In this document: positions 8,126-19,105 of the stretch, piece after piece
Layout: each line of letters starts with the position of its first letter
Position numbering within the stretch: the stretch's first letter is position 1
Assembly (NCBI GenBank): GCA_041396705.1
Contig: JAWKYB010000003.1
Location: 475,576 to 539,575, forward strand
Source of the DNA: Alphaproteobacteria bacterium
GTDB taxonomy: Bacteria > Pseudomonadota > Alphaproteobacteria > CALKHQ01
Reading direction: 5' to 3'
Length of the DNA stretch: 64,000 bases
The notes under the pieces: model-generated
The model's input: only the letters and a program-made list of their open reading frames with translations
What the model was told of the DNA's origin: nothing
Databases searched by the model: none
Translations under genes and position numbers: made by a program

Positions 8126-9118
8126 CTATCCGGCCAGCACCGCCTCGATCCGCTGCAGCTCGGCGTCGTCGAAGCCGGGCGCGTCGAGCGCGCGCACGCA
8201 GTCCGCGATCTGCTCCGGCCGGCTGGCACCGATCAGCGCCGACGTCATCCGCCGATCGCGCAGCACCCAGGCCAGCGCCATCTGCGCCAGCGTCTGGCCG
8301 CGTGCGGCGGCGATGTCGTTCAGCGCCCGCAGCCGGGCGCGCATGGCTTCGTCGATCCGGCCGGCCGACAGCCCGGTGCCGGCCGCCGCCCGGCTGTCGG
8401 CCGGGATGCCGTCGAGATAGCGGCCGGTCAGCAGGCCCTGGGCCATCGGCGAGAAGGCGATGCAGCCCATGCCCTCGCCGGCGAGCGTGTCGAGCAGGAA
8501 GTCGTCCTCGATCCAGCGGTTGAGCATCGAATAGCTCGGCTGGTGGATCAGGCAGGGCGTGCCCAGCTCGCGCAGGATCGCGGCGGCGCGGCGGGTCTGC
8601 TCGGCATTGTACGACGAGATGCCGACATAGAGCGCCTTGCCTTGGCGCACCGCCGTGTCCAGGGCGCCCATCGTCTCCTCCAGCGGCGTGTCCGGGTCGA
8701 AGCGGTGCGAGTAGAAGATGTCGACATAGTCCAGGCCCAGCCGCTGCAGGCTGCGGTCCAGGCTGGCCAGCAGGTACTTGCGGCCGCCCCATTCGCCATA
8801 GGGCCCGTCCCACATCCGATAGCCGGCCTTGGTCGAGACGATCAGCTCGTCGCGGTGGGCGGCGAAGTCGGCGCGCAGGATCGCGCCGAATGCCTCCTCG
8901 GCCGAGCCCGGCGGCGGGCCGTAGTTGTTGGCCAGGTCGAAATGGGTGACGCCGGCGTCGAAGGCGGTGCGGCACATCGCCCGGGCGTTCTCCCGCGGCG
9001 CCAGCCCGCCGAAGTTGTGCCACAGCCCCAGCGCGATCGCCGGCAGCTTCAGCCCGCTGCGGCCGCAGCGGTTGTAGGTCATCGCCGCATAGCGCGCGGC
9101 GGCGGGGGCATAGCCCAT
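8126..9118 (-). CDS. yghZ: Aldo/keto reductase, YghZ-type (L-glyceraldehyde 3-phosphate reductase-like)
   Basis: The 330-residue protein is strongly similar to E. coli YghZ: GLWHNFG, THFDLANNYGPPPGSAEE (catalytic Asp and Tyr), STKAGYRMW (Lys), DIFYSHR (His), SYNLLNRW-like SYSMLNRW and SALIGASRPEQI for the cofactor 2'-phosphate site. Such enzymes reduce small aldehydes with NADPH. I chose the ATG at 9118 because GGGAGGG lies just upstream and similarity begins there; a longer frame reaches 9181. It follows the rhamnose-type transporter by about 90 bp and may act on lactaldehyde or a related product, which is an inference from context. Confidence 0.88.
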   Translation of the reverse strand: MGYAPAAARYAAMTYNRCGRSGLKLPAIALGLWHNFGGLAPRENARAMCRTAFDAGVTHFDLANNYGPPPGSAEEAFGAILRADFAAHRDELIVSTKAGYRMWDGPYGEWGGRKYLLASLDRSLQRLGLDYVDIFYSHRFDPDTPLEETMGALDTAVRQGKALYVGISSYNAEQTRRAAAILRELGTPCLIHQPSYSMLNRWIEDDFLLDTLAGEGMGCIAFSPMAQGLLTGRYLDGIPADSRAAAGTGLSAGRIDEAMRARLRALNDIAAARGQTLAQMALAWVLRDRRMTSALIGASRPEQIADCVRALDAPGFDDAELQRIEAVLAG

Positions 9119-9206
9119 CGTCGGTCCCTCCCTGGCAGAACGCTGTCGTGTTATCGTTAACATAACGTCCGGTCGCGCCAAGGGCGAGAGCCGGCGACGC
9201 GGCGCG

Positions 9207-10211
9207 TCACTCCTGCCGGGCGCCGGTGCGGCCGATCAACCCGCCGAGCCAGGCCCGGCCGTTGGGCACCAGCACCGACAGGATCAGCAGCAGGCCGATC
9301 ACCCCGGTCTGGATGTGGCCGGTGATGTTGACCAGCTGCATCCCGTTCCTGAGGTTCAGCACGATCAGGATGGCCAGCAGCGCGCCGAACAGCGTGCCGG
9401 AGCCGCCGAAGATGCTGATGCCGCCCAGCAGCACGATGGTGATGATGTCCAGCTCGAAGCCGGTGCCGATGTCGCCGCGCACCGAGGCGACGCGCATGGT
9501 GTAGAGCAGCCCGGCCAGGGCGGAGACGGTGCCCGAGGCGATGAACAGGATCGCCTTGACGCGGTTCACCCGCACGCCGGAATAGCGCGCCATCTCCTTG
9601 TTGTTGCCGATCACGTAGACCTGGCGGCCGAAGCCGGAGAAGTGCAGCACCACCACCATCGTCACCAGCAGCACGGCGAACACCACCAGCGCCAGCGGCA
9701 GCGGCCCGATCAGCGCCTCCCGGCCGAGGGCGTCGAACCAGTCGGGGAAGCCGGTGACGCCGCGGTCCTCGACCAGGATGCGGGCGACGCCGCTGAAGCC
9801 GATCATCATCGCCAGCGTCACCACCAGCGACGGCAGTCCGATGCGGGTGATCCAGAAGGCGTTGAACGCGCCGCCCAAGGCACCGGCGGCCAGCGCGATG
9901 ACGATGGCCAGCTCGGCCGCCACCCCGTGCTCGAACAGCCAGCCGAACAGGCAGGCGCTCAGCCCCATCATCGAGCCGACCGACAGGTCGATCTCGCCGT
10001 TGATGATGATCAGGGTCATCACCAGCGCGATGACGATCTTCTCGCTGGACAGCTGGAACAGGTTGACGATGTTGCCGACGGTCAGGAACTCCGGCGAGAT
10101 CACCGCGTTGGCGACCACGGTCGCCACCAGGATCAGCAGCAGGAACCCTTCCCAGCCGAGCAGGCGGGCGCCGACGATCTGCAGGGCCGAGCGGGGCCGG
10201 GCGGCAGCCAT
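9207..10211 (-). CDS. rhaQ: CUT2 sugar ABC transporter permease, RhaQ-like
   Basis: The 334-residue, highly hydrophobic protein has the ribose/rhamnose permease (BPD_transp_2) fold: EIDLSVGSMMGL, FGRQVYVIGNNKEMARYSGV and VLLGGISIFGGSGT. It is the last gene of a four-gene minus-strand operon (binding protein, ATPase and two permeases), starting 1 nt after the previous stop. Two different permeases with one ATPase and the gene order S-T-P-Q are as in the rhizobial rhamnose transporter. The family is certain; the substrate is inferred. Confidence 0.8.
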   Translation of the reverse strand: MAAARPRSALQIVGARLLGWEGFLLLILVATVVANAVISPEFLTVGNIVNLFQLSSEKIVIALVMTLIIINGEIDLSVGSMMGLSACLFGWLFEHGVAAELAIVIALAAGALGGAFNAFWITRIGLPSLVVTLAMMIGFSGVARILVEDRGVTGFPDWFDALGREALIGPLPLALVVFAVLLVTMVVVLHFSGFGRQVYVIGNNKEMARYSGVRVNRVKAILFIASGTVSALAGLLYTMRVASVRGDIGTGFELDIITIVLLGGISIFGGSGTLFGALLAILIVLNLRNGMQLVNITGHIQTGVIGLLLILSVLVPNGRAWLGGLIGRTGARQE

Positions 10212-10212
10212 G

Positions 10213-11301
10213 TCAGCCGCCCTCCCGCGTCGTTGCCGGCCGCCCGCCCGCCCGGGTCGTCGGATCGGCAGCCGCCTCGGCCGCGGCCTGGCGCGCCGCG
10301 GCGCGGCGCTGGCGGACGAACACCAGCCGGCGCAGCAGGAAGCTGTCGGCGGCCACCGCCAGCAGGATCATCAGGCCGAGCACGGCGTCGCGCCAGAACT
10401 CGGAGATCAGCTCCCAGCGCACCAGGCTGTTGTCGATCAGGTCGACCAGGATCGCGCCCAGCAGCACGCCGATGGCGCTGCCGGAGCCGCCGAAGATGTT
10501 GACCCCGCCGACGACCACCGCCGCCACCGACTTCAGCTCCAGCTGCAGCCCGGCGGTGACGGTGATGTTGCCGAACTTGGCCAGGTAGAGGAAGCCGGCC
10601 AGCCCGGCCAGCGCGCCGCACAGCACGAAGGCCAGGAACACGATCCAGCGCGTGTTGATGCCGGCGGTGACCGCCGCCTCGGGGTTGGAGCCGACGGCGT
10701 AGAACTTGCGGCCCAGCCGCAGCCGGGTCAGGAACAGGTGGACCAGGATCACCACCACCACCGCGATGACGAAGGTCAGCCGGAACTGCAGCCCGCCGAG
10801 CTCGAACAGGTTCACCGGCGGCAGCTCGACCAGCCACTGCGGCAGCGACTGGGTGGTGATCGACCGCGCCTCGCCATACTCGACCAGCAGGGTGCGGAAC
10901 AGCGCCATCGTGCCCAGCGTGACGATGATCGCCGGCACCCGGCCATAGGCGACGACCAGCCCGTTGACGACGCCGAACAGCCCGCCGACCGCCACCGCCA
11001 CCAGCACCGCCAGCACCGGGCTGAGATCGGGCGTGCCGGCCAGCAGGTCGCCGACGAAATAGGCGGTGAAGCCGACGATGGAGCCGACCGACAGGTCGAT
11101 GTTGCGGGTCAGCACCACCAGCGACTGGCCGGCCGCGATCAGCAGCACGATCGCCACGCTGGTGGTCACCCGGGTGAACATCCGTGCGTTGTAGTAGTTG
11201 TCGACCACGCTGCCGAAGAAGACGATCACCAGCGCCATCACCACGATCAGCGCCAGCAGGCGCAGCGTCTGCGGGTGCAGCCGGTCGATCAGCCAGCTCA
11301 T
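10213..11301 (-). CDS. rhaP: CUT2 sugar ABC transporter permease, RhaP-like
   Basis: This 362-residue membrane protein has NIDLSVGSIVGFTAYFVGD, GRKFYAVGSNPEAAVTAGI and VVVGGVNIFGGSGSA, all typical of the BPD_transp_2 permeases. It pairs with the neighbouring RhaQ-like subunit to form the channel. A basic, Ala/Arg-rich cytoplasmic tail of about 45 residues follows the last membrane segment. Its ATG lies 1 nt beyond the ATPase stop, showing translational coupling. Confidence 0.8.
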   Translation of the reverse strand: MSWLIDRLHPQTLRLLALIVVMALVIVFFGSVVDNYYNARMFTRVTTSVAIVLLIAAGQSLVVLTRNIDLSVGSIVGFTAYFVGDLLAGTPDLSPVLAVLVAVAVGGLFGVVNGLVVAYGRVPAIIVTLGTMALFRTLLVEYGEARSITTQSLPQWLVELPPVNLFELGGLQFRLTFVIAVVVVILVHLFLTRLRLGRKFYAVGSNPEAAVTAGINTRWIVFLAFVLCGALAGLAGFLYLAKFGNITVTAGLQLELKSVAAVVVGGVNIFGGSGSAIGVLLGAILVDLIDNSLVRWELISEFWRDAVLGLMILLAVAADSFLLRRLVFVRQRRAAARQAAAEAAADPTTRAGGRPATTREGG

Positions 11302-11302
11302 C

Positions 11303-12811
<1,509 letters not shown>

Positions 12812-12873
12812 CGGGGCGGTCGCGCGCCTTTCTCGGAAAGGCCCCGGCCGTCTTGGTCGGGTCGGTCCCGACC

Positions 12874-12912
12874 ATCCACGCCCTTGCGGCTGTTGCCGCA
12901 GGAGGCGTGGAT
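12874..12912 (-). repeat. REP-like hairpin 1 between binding-protein and ATPase genes
   Basis: ATCCACGCC and GGCGTGGAT form perfect 9-bp outer arms, with inner TGCGGC/GCCGCA pairing. The element lies inside the transporter operon, just downstream of the highly expressed binding-protein gene. Confidence 0.65.
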
Positions 12913-12933
12913 GCCCGGCACGAGGCCGGGCAT
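12911..12933 (-). repeat. REP-like hairpin 2 between binding-protein and ATPase genes
   Basis: ATGCCCGGC and GCCGGGCAT form a perfect 9-bp stem around a 5-nt loop, overlapping the end of the first hairpin by two bases. Together they resemble the paired REP hairpins that protect upstream mRNA in E. coli malEFG. Confidence 0.65.
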
Positions 12934-13032
12934 GACGCGAGGGCTATGACGGGGCCTGGAGCCCGGCGTTCGGGCAAGTTCCCGGCCCGTAGCCGGCCCG
13001 CCGCGACGGGCCGTACGGGCCGGGGGCTCGGC

Positions 13033-14073
13033 CTATTGCGCGGCGGCCTCGACGTTCTCCGCGTTGTAGACCGTGAACGGGCCCATCAGCACGCGGTTGC
13101 CGACGTCGCGGGTCGGGTCCTTCTCGACCGTGTAGGTGCCCATGCGGCCGGCCTCGAAGGTGTCGCCGACCTCGCCGGCCATCTGGCCGGTCGCGATCAG
13201 GTAGGTGACGTAGTAGGTCAGGTAGCCGAGATCGACGAAGCTCCACAGCGCGAATTCGGGCGCGCAGCCGTTCAGCGTGTAGGAGACCATCTCCGCCGGC
13301 ACGCCCAGGCCGGAGACCTTGACCTGGTCGCACAGGCCCTCGTCCTGCATCGCCTTGGCCGCGGCGACGATGCCGACCGAGGTCGGCGCCATGATCAGGC
13401 CGAGGTCGGGATGCTGGTCGATGAGCCCGAGGGCGCGGTTGTAACTGACCTCGGAGATGTCGTCGCCATAGACGGTGTCGACCAGCTCGAGGCCGGCGTA
13501 TTTCGGATCCTCGAGCGCGGTGTGCATCGCCGCGATCCAGGCGTTCTGGTTGGCCGCGTCCGGGGTCGCGGACAGGATGGCGAACTGGCCCTCGCCGCCG
13601 AGGATGGAGTGGGCCATGTCGGCCATCACCACGCCGATCTCGGTGAAGTCGACCTGGGCGACGAACAGGATCTCGCCCTCGGCGGACGGGATCGGCGAAT
13701 CCCAGGTCACCACCTTGACGCCGGCCTCGCCGGCCGCGACCGCCGCCGGCGCGATCTGGTCGCCGGCGTTGTTCGACAGCATCACGGCGTCCTGGCCCTG
13801 GGTGGCGGCCGTGGTCATGATCTCGATCTGGCCGGCGACGCTGTTCTCGGGCGTCGGGCCGACATAGAGCAGCTCGCCCGGGTTCTCCAGCTCGGCATGG
13901 GCTTCCTGCGCGCCCTGGTGGGCCTGGTCGAACGGCAGGATGCCGAGGAACTTCGGCAGCAACACCAGGTCGGCTTCCATCCCCTTCTGCGGCACGATCG
14001 CCTGGGCCAGCGCCGTGGTGCTCCACAGGGCGGCCGAGCAGGCTACGAGGCCGAGCATGTGTCTGAACCGCAT
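13033..14073 (-). CDS. rhaS: CUT2 sugar-binding periplasmic protein, RhaS-like
   Basis: The 346-residue protein has a cleavable signal peptide (MLGLVACSAALWSTTALAQA) and the Peripla_BP_4 fold, with LLPKFLGILPFDQAHQGAQ, GPTPENSVAGQIEI and VSGLGVPAEMVSYTLNG. It captures the sugar for the downstream RhaTPQ-like membrane complex. GGGAGGA lies 9 nt upstream of the ATG. Rhamnose is the best guess from gene order and sequence feel, but autoinducer-2 or another deoxysugar remains possible; no rhamnose isomerase, kinase or aldolase is nearby. Confidence 0.75.
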   Translation of the reverse strand: MRFRHMLGLVACSAALWSTTALAQAIVPQKGMEADLVLLPKFLGILPFDQAHQGAQEAHAELENPGELLYVGPTPENSVAGQIEIMTTAATQGQDAVMLSNNAGDQIAPAAVAAGEAGVKVVTWDSPIPSAEGEILFVAQVDFTEIGVVMADMAHSILGGEGQFAILSATPDAANQNAWIAAMHTALEDPKYAGLELVDTVYGDDISEVSYNRALGLIDQHPDLGLIMAPTSVGIVAAAKAMQDEGLCDQVKVSGLGVPAEMVSYTLNGCAPEFALWSFVDLGYLTYYVTYLIATGQMAGEVGDTFEAGRMGTYTVEKDPTRDVGNRVLMGPFTVYNAENVEAAAQ

Positions 14074-14242
14074 ATTGGCATCCTCCCGTTGGCCAATTTG
14101 CGCGGGCCGGTTTCGGCGACTGCCGTGGCCGCGCTTGTTGTCCGCGCACTCTCCGCGTTGTGTCGCATCGAAGTCAATAGCGGCCCCGGACCCGCGCGGC
14201 GCGCGCGGCGGGGCCGGGCGACGGCCCGAACCGGGCGGAAAA

Positions 14243-14701
14243 TCAGCCGTGAGCGGCTGCCGCCGGCTCCGGCCACAGCGCGCGGATTCCGCGCGGCAGC
14301 GCCTCGCGCACCTGGCGCGCCTCGCCCGCCGCGATGCGGCGGCCGACCAGGCCGAACACCGCGCCGGCGACCGCCGCAGGGTCGATCGGCTCGTCGGTCG
14401 GCAGCTGGCGGAAGCCGTTGTGCAGGGCGATCAGGAAGGCGTCCTGGTCGCGCGCCTTCAGCGGCTTGTGCGCCGGGTGCCAGCCCTCGTAGTAGAAGCC
14501 GCGCACCAGCATCGGCAGCTGGGCGCCGAGGTGGGCCGCCTCGTCGACCGGCAGGTGGTCGCGCAGTTGCTGCAGCGTGACCCTGAGCCCCAGATAGGCG
14601 CGGTGGCGATCGGTCCAGCCCATCGCCTCCATCAGCTCGTTCAGCCAGATGTTGGTCAGCTGCACGGTCTCGTCGAAAACAGGCAGTCCGGTCGCGCTCA
14701 T
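14243..14701 (-). CDS. DUF2267 domain protein
   Basis: A 152-residue soluble helical protein with the DUF2267 pattern: FDETVQLTNIWLNELMEAMG, HRAYLGLRVTLQQLRDHLP, AAHLGAQLPMLVRGFYYEGW and a repeated second half. The biochemical role of this family is unknown; members often sit near stress genes. The ATG at 14701 is preferred because GGGGGA lies 7 nt upstream; the preceding in-frame ATG overlaps that site. It is divergent from glnS. Confidence 0.83.
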   Translation of the reverse strand: MSATGLPVFDETVQLTNIWLNELMEAMGWTDRHRAYLGLRVTLQQLRDHLPVDEAAHLGAQLPMLVRGFYYEGWHPAHKPLKARDQDAFLIALHNGFRQLPTDEPIDPAAVAGAVFGLVGRRIAAGEARQVREALPRGIRALWPEPAAAAHG

Positions 14702-14887
14702 CGCCATCCCCCGTCGCTGCGGACGCACGGTATCCGTGGTCCCACGCCGGCAGGCTAGCGCGGTCCGCCGGGACGCGGGTTGATCTGCCGCAAGCGTCGC
14801 TGCGCTTGGCCGCGCCGGCCATCTGTGGCATGAGACCGGCGCCCGCCTCTCGGCGGGCCCGTCAACCGAACAGACAGCAGGTCGCCC

Positions 14888-16562
<1,675 letters not shown>

Positions 16563-16582
<20 letters not shown>

Positions 16583-16616
16583 GCCGGCGAGATCGAGGAA
16601 GGCGCCTGAGCCGGCG
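16563..16616 (+). repeat. 27-bp tandem duplication spanning the glnS stop codon
   Basis: Two adjacent 27-bp units (16563-16589 and 16590-16616) differ at only two positions. Each contains GGCGCCTGAGCCGGCG, so the glnS stop codon region is present twice. Confidence 0.85.
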
Positions 16617-16673
16617 CTGGGGCCGCCAGGCGCGCCGCGCTATTCGGCCGGCTCAGGCACGACGGGCAACCGG

Positions 16674-17060
16674 CTACTGGCCGTTCACGCCCTGTCCGGA
16701 CTGCGGCAGCGCCGTCTGCGGCACCGGCGTGGACCCGCCCGTGGTGAACGTGCCGTTGAAGCGCGGATCGTCGGTGATGGTCACGTCGTCGTCCGGCCAG
16801 CACTGGAAGATGCGGCCGGTCTCGATCAGCCCGGTGTTGGGGTTTTCGCTGTTGCAGGGCCGGTTGTTGAAGGCGGCACAGCCGATGCCGTGGTTGGCGA
16901 CCGTGAGAAGGACGCTTCTGCCGCCCGGCAGGTCGCACCCGCACTCGCAGCGGGTATAGCCGAGACCGTTGTCGAGGGCGAGGGCCGGGGTGGGCGCCGC
17001 CGCCGGCAGCGCCAGCAGCGGGAGGACGAAGGCGGACCTGAAGACGCCATGGATGTTCAT
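16674..17060 (-). CDS. Small Cys-rich exported protein of unknown function
   Basis: I do not recognise this 128-residue protein. The ATG at 17060 has GGAG 9 nt upstream and opens a signal peptide (FVLPLLALPAAAPTPALA). The mature part has cysteines clustered in RCECGCDLPGG, GIGCAAF, PCNSEN and FQCWPDDD, and ends in a flexible Gly/Pro/Gln tail. The even cysteine spacing suggests disulfides or a metal site in the periplasm. A longer frame to 17105 lacks a ribosome site. It is convergent with glnS. Confidence 0.6.
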   Translation of the reverse strand: MNIHGVFRSAFVLPLLALPAAAPTPALALDNGLGYTRCECGCDLPGGRSVLLTVANHGIGCAAFNNRPCNSENPNTGLIETGRIFQCWPDDDVTITDDPRFNGTFTTGGSTPVPQTALPQSGQGVNGQ

Positions 17061-17227
17061 GACCTGCTCCAACACTCCACCGGCATGATCGCGACGGTGG
17101 TGCATGTAGGGCGTGGCAGAAGTGAACGCGGTTCACCACGGTCCGCGCGGGCTGTGATGCGGCGCACAGCCGCGGCGCGGCTGCTTGGGAGCGGAACGCT
17201 GGCGCCGGTGGCGTGCCGCGCCGCCGC

Positions 17228-17728
17228 TCAGTCCGCTGCGTCGGCGGCGAGCGCGACGAGGCGGGCTGCGAACCGATCGGCCATCGCCGCGTAACGCCCG
17301 TCGTCGACCTCGCGCGAGGTCGCGACCAGGCTGGCCTCGGCCGGCCGGCCGCAGACCGCCTCGATCGCGGCGACGACCTGGTCGGCGCCGGAACCGCCCT
17401 GGGTGCAGATCACGGCGAGCCGGCCGATCTGCCCGGCGTGGCGCGCCAGCCAGCTGCGCATCGGCGCGGCCATCCGGCCGGCCCAGACCGGCGTCGCCAG
17501 CACTACCAGCGCATGGGCGGCCGGATCGGCATCGGGCTCGCGGATCGCCGGCAGCCGACCCTTCAGGGCCTCGAAGGCGGAGCGGAAATAGGCGAACGGT
17601 CCGGCGCGGCTGCGCACGTCCTCGATCACGGCGAGCCGGCCGCCGCAGCGTTCAGCCACGCGGGCGGCGACGGTGCGGGTGCGACCGCTGCGCGAATAGC
17701 AGACCAGCAGGATCGGGAAGTCGGGCAT
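17228..17728 (-). CDS. Flavodoxin-family protein
   Basis: The 166-residue protein has the FMN phosphate loop CYSRSGRTRTVA at its N-terminus, a second loop VLATPVWAGRMAAPMRSW and a third CTQGGSGADQ, in the order of a flavodoxin fold. Such proteins act as one-electron carriers or quinone reductases. It is the last gene of a four-gene minus-strand run and starts 12 bp after the DUF3775 gene. The redox partner is unknown. Confidence 0.8.
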   Translation of the reverse strand: MPDFPILLVCYSRSGRTRTVAARVAERCGGRLAVIEDVRSRAGPFAYFRSAFEALKGRLPAIREPDADPAAHALVVLATPVWAGRMAAPMRSWLARHAGQIGRLAVICTQGGSGADQVVAAIEAVCGRPAEASLVATSREVDDGRYAAMADRFAARLVALAADAAD

Positions 17729-17740
17729 CGGGCGCCGCCG

Positions 17741-18139
17741 CTACAGATGGCCCTGTTCGAACGGCTGGCAGGAGTGGCCCAGCTGCGCCAGCCCCTCCTC
17801 CAGATAGGTCGCCAGCAGCGGGATGCCGAGCAAGTAGTCCGGCATGTTGCGGCCGGCGGTGTCGGCGGCCTGCTCGCGGGCCTCGGCCCAGTCGTCGAAG
17901 TCGCCGCGGCCGAGCCAGGTCAGCGCGATGATGTCGAGCTGCGCGTCCGCGTTCAGGTCCTCGATCGCGCTGCTCAGTTCCTGCACCACCGGGTCGTCGC
18001 CATAGTCGGCCAGCACTGCCGCCTCGTTGTCGTCGGTGGGGTTGGAGCCGGGGTCGGACAGGTTCGGCGCGACCTTGGCGTCGAATGCGCGGGCCTTCAT
18101 CACGATCCGGCATACCGTCTCCGGCGAAATGGTCAGCAT
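17741..18139 (-). CDS. DUF3775 domain protein
   Basis: A 132-residue acidic, soluble protein matching the DUF3775 family pattern: LTISPETVCRIVMKARAFDAK, an Asp-rich middle, and ALTWLGRGDFDDWAEAREQA. The family is widespread in alphaproteobacteria and has no known function. It sits inside the stress/flavodoxin operon with a GGAGGAG site immediately upstream of its ATG. Confidence 0.82.
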   Translation of the reverse strand: MLTISPETVCRIVMKARAFDAKVAPNLSDPGSNPTDDNEAAVLADYGDDPVVQELSSAIEDLNADAQLDIIALTWLGRGDFDDWAEAREQAADTAGRNMPDYLLGIPLLATYLEEGLAQLGHSCQPFEQGHL

Positions 18140-18172
18140 GCTGCTCCTCCTTCGGCCGCCGCCCAGCCGGCC

Positions 18173-18415
18173 TCAACTGCCCTCGATGCGCTCGCCGGCC
18201 AGGATGTCGTGGATGCTGCCGACCCGGCTGGCGCGCGCCACGTGCGGCGCGCCGTCCATGCCGGCCTCGGCGGACACCAGCGCGACGGCCTGCTCCAGCT
18301 CGTCGACCGTGGCGCCCAGCGCCAGGATCGCGGAGACCTTCCACGCCGGAATCTGCCCGGCGACGGCGACGACGCGGTCGTAGGTCAGCCGCTCCTTTGC
18401 ATCGTCCGGGCCCAT
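18173..18415 (-). CDS. Small protein of unknown function, possible HTH-like
   Basis: An 80-residue protein, MGPDDAKERLTYDRVVAVAG to AGERIEGS. The stretch PAWKVSAILALGATVDELEQAVAL looks like two short helices with a turn, but no family is recognised. The ATG at 18415 was chosen because upstream sequence in this frame is low-complexity Arg/Gly/Pro typical of out-of-frame reading. It lies between the DUF3775 gene and the stress-type gene in the same direction. Confidence 0.55.
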   Translation of the reverse strand: MGPDDAKERLTYDRVVAVAGQIPAWKVSAILALGATVDELEQAVALVSAEAGMDGAPHVARASRVGSIHDILAGERIEGS

Positions 18416-18441
18416 GGCGGTGCGGTGTCCTCGCGCGCCGG

Positions 18442-18999
18442 TCAGTCCAAGGCGTGGACGTGGACGTCGCGGGCGCCGTGCTTGTCCAGGATGCGCGCCG
18501 CCCGTGCCTCGTGCATCGGGTCGCGGGTCCTGACCCACAGCACCAGCCCGCCGCGCTCGATCTGCGCCTGCAGCGCATGGGCGTGGCGCACGTCGATCAG
18601 CCGGGCGAGAGCGGCGCCGATCATGCCGCCGGTGCCGCCGGCGACCGCCGCGGCGACCAGGGCTGCGGCCAGCGCGCCGCCGGATGCGACGACGGCACCG
18701 GCCGCCGCCACCGCGCCGACATAGACCAGCGCGCCGACGAGACCGCCGGTGGTTTCGCCGCGGGTCTCGGTCGAGACGAAGGCGGTGCGCGGTGCGTCGG
18801 CCTCGTCCTCCACCTCGTCGACCCGGCGATAGCGGTGGCCGAGCTTGGCTTCGACCGTCGGCACATCGGCGAGCAGGCTGACATCGGCGCGGTCGAAGCC
18901 GTCGCTGAGCAGGTCGTCGACGGCCGCCTCCAGCGCCTCGTGGGTCTCGAACACGCCGACCGCCTCGGTCTGGGCGTGGGAATGCGCCAGATCGGCCAT
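18442..18999 (-). CDS. Membrane-associated general-stress-type protein with glycine-zipper segment
   Basis: The 185-residue protein begins with an alpha/beta domain (VGVFETHEALEAAVDDLL, about residues 14-60) like the general stress protein 17M type fold. A glycine-zipper hydrophobic segment follows (GLVGALVYVGAVAAAGAVVA and AGGTGGMIGAALARL), then a short C-terminal domain (LQAQIERGGLVLWVRT ... GARDVHVHALD). Such proteins are often induced by stress; the function is unknown. It heads the run that ends with the flavodoxin. GGAGGA lies upstream of its ATG. Confidence 0.7.
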   Translation of the reverse strand: MADLAHSHAQTEAVGVFETHEALEAAVDDLLSDGFDRADVSLLADVPTVEAKLGHRYRRVDEVEDEADAPRTAFVSTETRGETTGGLVGALVYVGAVAAAGAVVASGGALAAALVAAAVAGGTGGMIGAALARLIDVRHAHALQAQIERGGLVLWVRTRDPMHEARAARILDKHGARDVHVHALD

Positions 19000-19105
19000 G
19001 GCCAGGTCCTCCTTGCCGTGTCTCGCTGCGGCGCCCCTTGCCGCGCCGCGACCGCTTCGACCCTAGGCCCGCTTGTGCGGCGGCTCCTTGACCCGGATCA
19101 ACGGG

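Noticed and set aside
12812..13032. A short gene between the rhamnose-type binding-protein and ATPase genes
   Set aside because: No start with a ribosome site; the gap is filled by two hairpins.
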